From Rhodoblastus sp. 17X3 (lineage in GTDB: Bacteria > Pseudomonadota > Alphaproteobacteria > Rhizobiales > Beijerinckiaceae): 64,000 nucleotides of DNA. This document shows positions 61,130-64,000 of this stretch, one piece after another (the stretch's first letter is position 1; every line of letters begins with the position of its first letter). The stretch lies in assembly GCF_030056575.1 (NCBI RefSeq), contig NZ_JASHHX010000005.1, positions 62,001-126,000 on the forward strand, in the 5' to 3' direction. The position numbers and the translations under genes are program-made. The notes beneath the pieces were generated by a model. That model ran no database searches, was not told where the DNA came from, and worked only from the letters and a program-made list of their open reading frames with translations.

Positions 61130-62236
61130 ATGTTCACATTGCGCGCTTCACACTTTTCCAATCTGGCGCGGATCAGCCTGGCCATGTCGCTCGGGGCCGC
61201 GCTTGCCGGATGCGGCAAGGCGAATGGTGGTCCCGGCGAACTGGTTGCGCCCAGAGTCCTGGTCCAGGAAATCCATTATGCTCCAGCGGGGGACACCCAC
61301 AGCTTTATCGCGGCGATCCGTTCCAGGATCGAAACAGACCAGGGCTTCCGCGTGGGCGGCAAGATTGCCACCCGCCTCGTCGAAACCGGCCAGAGGGTCA
61401 CGGCCGGCCAACCCCTGGGAAAAATCGACGACGTCGATTTGCGGCTCCAGAAGCAGCAGGCCGACGCCGAGCTTGCGGCGTCGAAAACCGCGCTCGACCA
61501 AGCGCTCGCCGACGACCGGCGCGCCGCCGAGTTGCTCGCCAAAGGCTGGACGACGCAAGCCGCCTATGACCGCGCCCACGCCGCCGCGGCCGAAGCGCGC
61601 GGACGCAACCTGCGCGCCAGGCGCGCGGTAGAGCTCGCGGCCAATTCCCTCGATTACGCCACTTTGCGCGCCGACGCCGACGGCGTCGTCACCGCGACCT
61701 TCATCGAGGCCGGCCAGGTCGTCGCGGCCGGACAACAAGCGATCCGTTTGGCCCGCCTCGCCGAAAAGGAGGCGGTCGTCGCGCTGCCGGAAACCTTCGT
61801 CGGCCAGGTTAGGAACTGGGATGCGCGGCTGACCTTGTGGTCGCAGCCCGGCAGATCCTATCGCGCCATGCTGCGCGAACTCGCGCCGGCCGCCGATCCT
61901 GTGACCCGCACCTTCGAGGCGCGGTTTTCCCTGCCCGATGCGGACGACAAGGTCGATTTGGGCATGAGCGCGACGCTGACCATTGCGCCGCGGAAAAGCG
62001 AGCCGGTTGCGCGGGCGCCACTCTCCGCCTTGATCGACCAGGGCCGCGGCAGCGCGCTGTGGGTCGTCGCGTCCGACGACAGGCTGGAGCTGAAACCGGT
62101 CGCGGTGCGCCGTTACGACGGCCGCGATGTGGAGATTTCCTCCGGCGTGGCCGAGGGCGACAAAGTCGTCATTCTTGGCGCGCAAAAACTCGAAGCCGGC
62201 GAAAAGGTTCGCCCGACCACCCAACTCGCGTTCTGA
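61130..62236 (+). CDS. RND efflux adaptor lipoprotein (second pump)
   Basis: 368 aa. The signal peptide ends in the lipobox LGAALAGCGKA, with the lipid-modified cysteine near residue 24. The lipoyl-like half-motifs are GFRVGGKIATRLVETGQRVTAGQPLGKID and ATFIEAGQVVAAGQQAIRLA, with an alanine-rich hairpin between (about residues 105-175). The beta-barrel part follows (LTLWSQPGRSYRAMLREL). GGAGG precedes ATG 61130. It is nine bases upstream of the RND permease gene, forming one operon under the palindrome at 61057-61090. Substrate unknown. Confidence 0.9.
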   Translation: MFTLRASHFSNLARISLAMSLGAALAGCGKANGGPGELVAPRVLVQEIHYAPAGDTHSFIAAIRSRIETDQGFRVGGKIATRLVETGQRVTAGQPLGKIDDVDLRLQKQQADAELAASKTALDQALADDRRAAELLAKGWTTQAAYDRAHAAAAEARGRNLRARRAVELAANSLDYATLRADADGVVTATFIEAGQVVAAGQQAIRLARLAEKEAVVALPETFVGQVRNWDARLTLWSQPGRSYRAMLRELAPAADPVTRTFEARFSLPDADDKVDLGMSATLTIAPRKSEPVARAPLSALIDQGRGSALWVVASDDRLELKPVAVRRYDGRDVEISSGVAEGDKVVILGAQKLEAGEKVRPTTQLAF

Positions 62237-62245
62237 GGCGGCGCC

Positions 62246-64000
62246 ATGCGTAAGCTCAATCTCTCCGACTGGGCGGTCCGGCATCAGCCGATGGTCCTGT
62301 TCCTGATTCTCATCCTGGCCGTGGGCGGCTCTTATTCCTATCTGCGCCTCGGCTGCGCCGAGGATCCATCCTTCACAATCAAAGTGGCCAATGTCACTGC
62401 GGTCTGGCCGGGCGCCACCGCGAAGGATCTGCAGAACCAGGTCGCCGATCCGATCGAAAAGAAGGTGCAGGACCTCCCCTTTTTCGATCATGTCCAGACT
62501 GACACCAGGCCGTCCTTTATGGCGATGCAGGTGTTCTTCAAGGACACCACGCCTCCCGCGCAAGTCCCGTGGCTGTTCTACCTTTTGCGGAAAAAACTGA
62601 CCGACGCGCACGGCGATTTGCCGGCGGGCCTCGTCGGTCCCGACGTCAACGACGAATTCGGCGACGTCGATTCGGTCCTCTACATGGTCACCGGCGAGAG
62701 TGCCGATTACGGCCAGTTGAAAAAGGTCGTCGAGTCGATGCGCCAGCGCCTGCTCGACGTGCCGGATGTCGTCAAGGTCAATCTCTACGGGGTGCAGGCC
62801 CCGCGCATATTCGTCGAATTCAGCCAGGCGCGGCTCGCCAATCTCGGCGTCATCCCGCAGGCGATCTTCGATTCCCTGGCGCGGCAGAACGACGTGGTCG
62901 CCAGCGGCGTGTTCCAGACCGCGGCTGACCGCGCGCCGGTGCGCGTTTCCGGCGCGATGAGCGGCGCGGTGGCGGTGGCGGCGACGCCGGTCGAAGCCAA
63001 TGGCCGGGTGTTCCGCCTCGGCGACGTCGCCAAGGTGACGTCCGGCTTTGAAGATCCGCCCCAGGAATTGATACGCCAGCGCGGCAAGGCGGCGCTCGGC
63101 GTCGGCGTTGTCATGGCCAAGGGCGGCAATCTGCTCACGCTGGGCAAGAATCTCGACGCGGCGATGCAGGGCATCCGCGACGCATTGCCGGTCGGCATCG
63201 ACATCGAAAAGGTCGCGGATCAGCCGAAAGTGGTGGAACATGCGGTCGGCGAATTCACCCGTTCCTTTATCGAAGCGCTGACCATCGTGCTGTTCGTCAG
63301 CCTGCTGTCGCTCGGCCTGCGCACCGGAATCGTCGTCGCCACGGCGGTCCCGCTCGTGCTCGCGATCGTTTTCATCGTCATGTTTGCCATCGGCCTCGAC
63401 CTGCAACGCATCACGCTCGGCGCCCTGATCATCGCGCTCGGCCTGCAGGTCGACGACGCCATCATTTCCGTCGAGACAATGGCGGTGCGTATGGAGCAGG
63501 GCTTCAGCCGGAGCAAGGCGGCGACGGCCGCCTGGGACACGACGGCCTTCCCCATGCTCTCGGGCACGCTCGTAACCGCCGCGGGATTCCTGCCGGTTGG
63601 ATTCGCCGCCTCCTCGGCCGGCGAATATGCCGGTGGAATCTTCTGGGTCGTGAGCATTGCATTGCTAGCGTCATGGCTCGTCGCCGTGCTGTTCACGCCG
63701 CTCCTCGGCGTCAAGCTCCTGCCCGATTTCGGCGCGGGCGCGGGAAACACCGATCCCCACGCCATCTACGAAACACGGCCCTATCGCGCTCTGCGCCGGG
63801 CGATCTCCTGGTCGGTCGATCATCGCGGCCTGGTCGTCTCCGGTGTCCTCGGCCTGATGGCGACGGCGGTGATGTTCTTCGCCACCGTGCCGCAGCAATT
63901 CTTTCCGATCTCGGAGCGGCCAGAATTGTTCTTCCAGATCCGCATGCCGGAGGGCTCGGCGATTGGCGCCACTCTGGCGACAGCGGAAAAGGCCGAGAAA
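62246..64000 (+). CDS. RND efflux permease (second pump), truncated by window end
   Basis: 585 residues are visible and the frame is open at the window end; a full protein would be about 1000-1050. It starts LNLSDWAVRHQPMVLFLILILAVGG with the first helix, followed by YLRLGCAEDPSFTIKVANVTAVWPGATAKDLQ. The proton-relay helix has LGALIIALGLQVDDAIISVE (about residues 390-409). Only the HAE-type AcrB-like group has this ADPxF/PSFT-like start, so it is more like a drug or solvent pump than the metal-type pump at 53768. ATG 62246 has GGCGGCGCC just upstream, a weak site. Confidence 0.92.
   Translation, partial: MRKLNLSDWAVRHQPMVLFLILILAVGGSYSYLRLGCAEDPSFTIKVANVTAVWPGATAKDLQNQVADPIEKKVQDLPFFDHVQTDTRPSFMAMQVFFKDTTPPAQVPWLFYLLRKKLTDAHGDLPAGLVGPDVNDEFGDVDSVLYMVTGESADYGQLKKVVESMRQRLLDVPDVVKVNLYGVQAPRIFVEFSQARLANLGVIPQAIFDSLARQNDVVASGVFQTAADRAPVRVSGAMSGAVAVAATPVEANGRVFRLGDVAKVTSGFEDPPQELIRQRGKAALGVGVVMAKGGNLLTLGKNLDAAMQGIRDALPVGIDIEKVADQPKVVEHAVGEFTRSFIEALTIVLFVSLLSLGLRTGIVVATAVPLVLAIVFIVMFAIGLDLQRITLGALIIALGLQVDDAIISVETMAVRMEQGFSRSKAATAAWDTTAFPMLSGTLVTAAGFLPVGFAASSAGEYAGGIFWVVSIALLASWLVAVLFTPLLGVKLLPDFGAGAGNTDPHAIYETRPYRALRRAISWSVDHRGLVVSGVLGLMATAVMFFATVPQQFFPISERPELFFQIRMPEGSAIGATLATAEKAEK

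Noticed and set aside
61148-63406. 752-aa minus-strand open frame
   Set aside because: Antisense to the adaptor and RND permease genes; charged shadow composition.
1-64000. CRISPR arrays, tRNA or rRNA genes
   Set aside because: No regularly spaced direct repeats and no tRNA or rRNA sequence was recognised by reading; very short or degenerate cases could have been missed.

Overview
The window is GC-rich, densely coding chromosomal DNA from an alphaproteobacterium, most likely of the order Hyphomicrobiales. The best clue is a propane monooxygenase cluster in the order hydroxylase alpha, reductase, hydroxylase beta, coupling protein, chaperonin (prmABCD plus a GroEL), with a sigma-54 activator. 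As I recall, this arrangement is known from the facultative methanotroph Methylocella and relatives (Beijerinckiaceae, including Rhodoblastus-like strains). The family call is inference from gene content; no 16S rRNA gene or other taxonomic marker is present.

Layout. 1-3.2 kb: end of a molybdenum hydroxylase (IorB type), then XdhC and a MocA-type cofactor-maturation fusion. 3.2-6.8 kb: an EmrAB-type efflux pump with a divergent TetR regulator and a clear operator between them. 6.8-11.3 kb: small and decayed genes (protamine-like protein, arginine deiminase tail, outer-membrane protein, disrupted NhaC, YbaK). 11.4-23.5 kb: a respiratory nitrate reduction island: Crp/Fnr regulator, two perfect FNR-type boxes, a fused NarK1-NarK2 transporter, narGHJI, a parvulin isomerase, a DUF2478 protein, and the relic of a second Crp/Fnr gene. 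23.6-29.7 kb: Nramp transporter, a DUF1097 membrane protein behind a sigma-54 promoter, and a homodimeric 2-oxoacid dehydrogenase E1 with a divergent Lrp regulator. 29.8-46 kb: the propane island. A leftward set encodes a GMC dehydrogenase with its Tat subunit, a ribbon-helix-helix protein, a 60-aa protein, a WD40 protein and a coiled-coil protein. The rightward prm operon follows, then prmR and an unknown 157-aa gene on the minus strand. 46-51 kb: a decayed arylsulfatase and a 2.8-kb IS1595-family element that appears to carry passenger genes. 51.2-56.9 kb: a TolC/adaptor/RND metal-type pump. 57.5-60.5 kb: SDR, ECF sigma factor and SRPBCC genes. 61-64 kb: a second RND pump, cut by the window end.

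How it fits together. Propane would be hydroxylated by PrmABCD, folded with help from the dedicated chaperonin. The neighbouring GMC enzyme is a candidate for oxidising the alcohol or acetol produced, and PrmR would drive sigma-54 transcription. The most interesting observation is that three sites in the window (about 25.2, 34.6 and 35.7 kb) carry a GG-N10-GC sigma-54 promoter preceded by related TTACA/TGTAA-type repeats. This suggests one PrmR regulon that includes a DUF1097 membrane protein and a short transcript of unknown content besides the prm operon. The nitrate island beside it suggests respiration of nitrate under low oxygen in the same cell.
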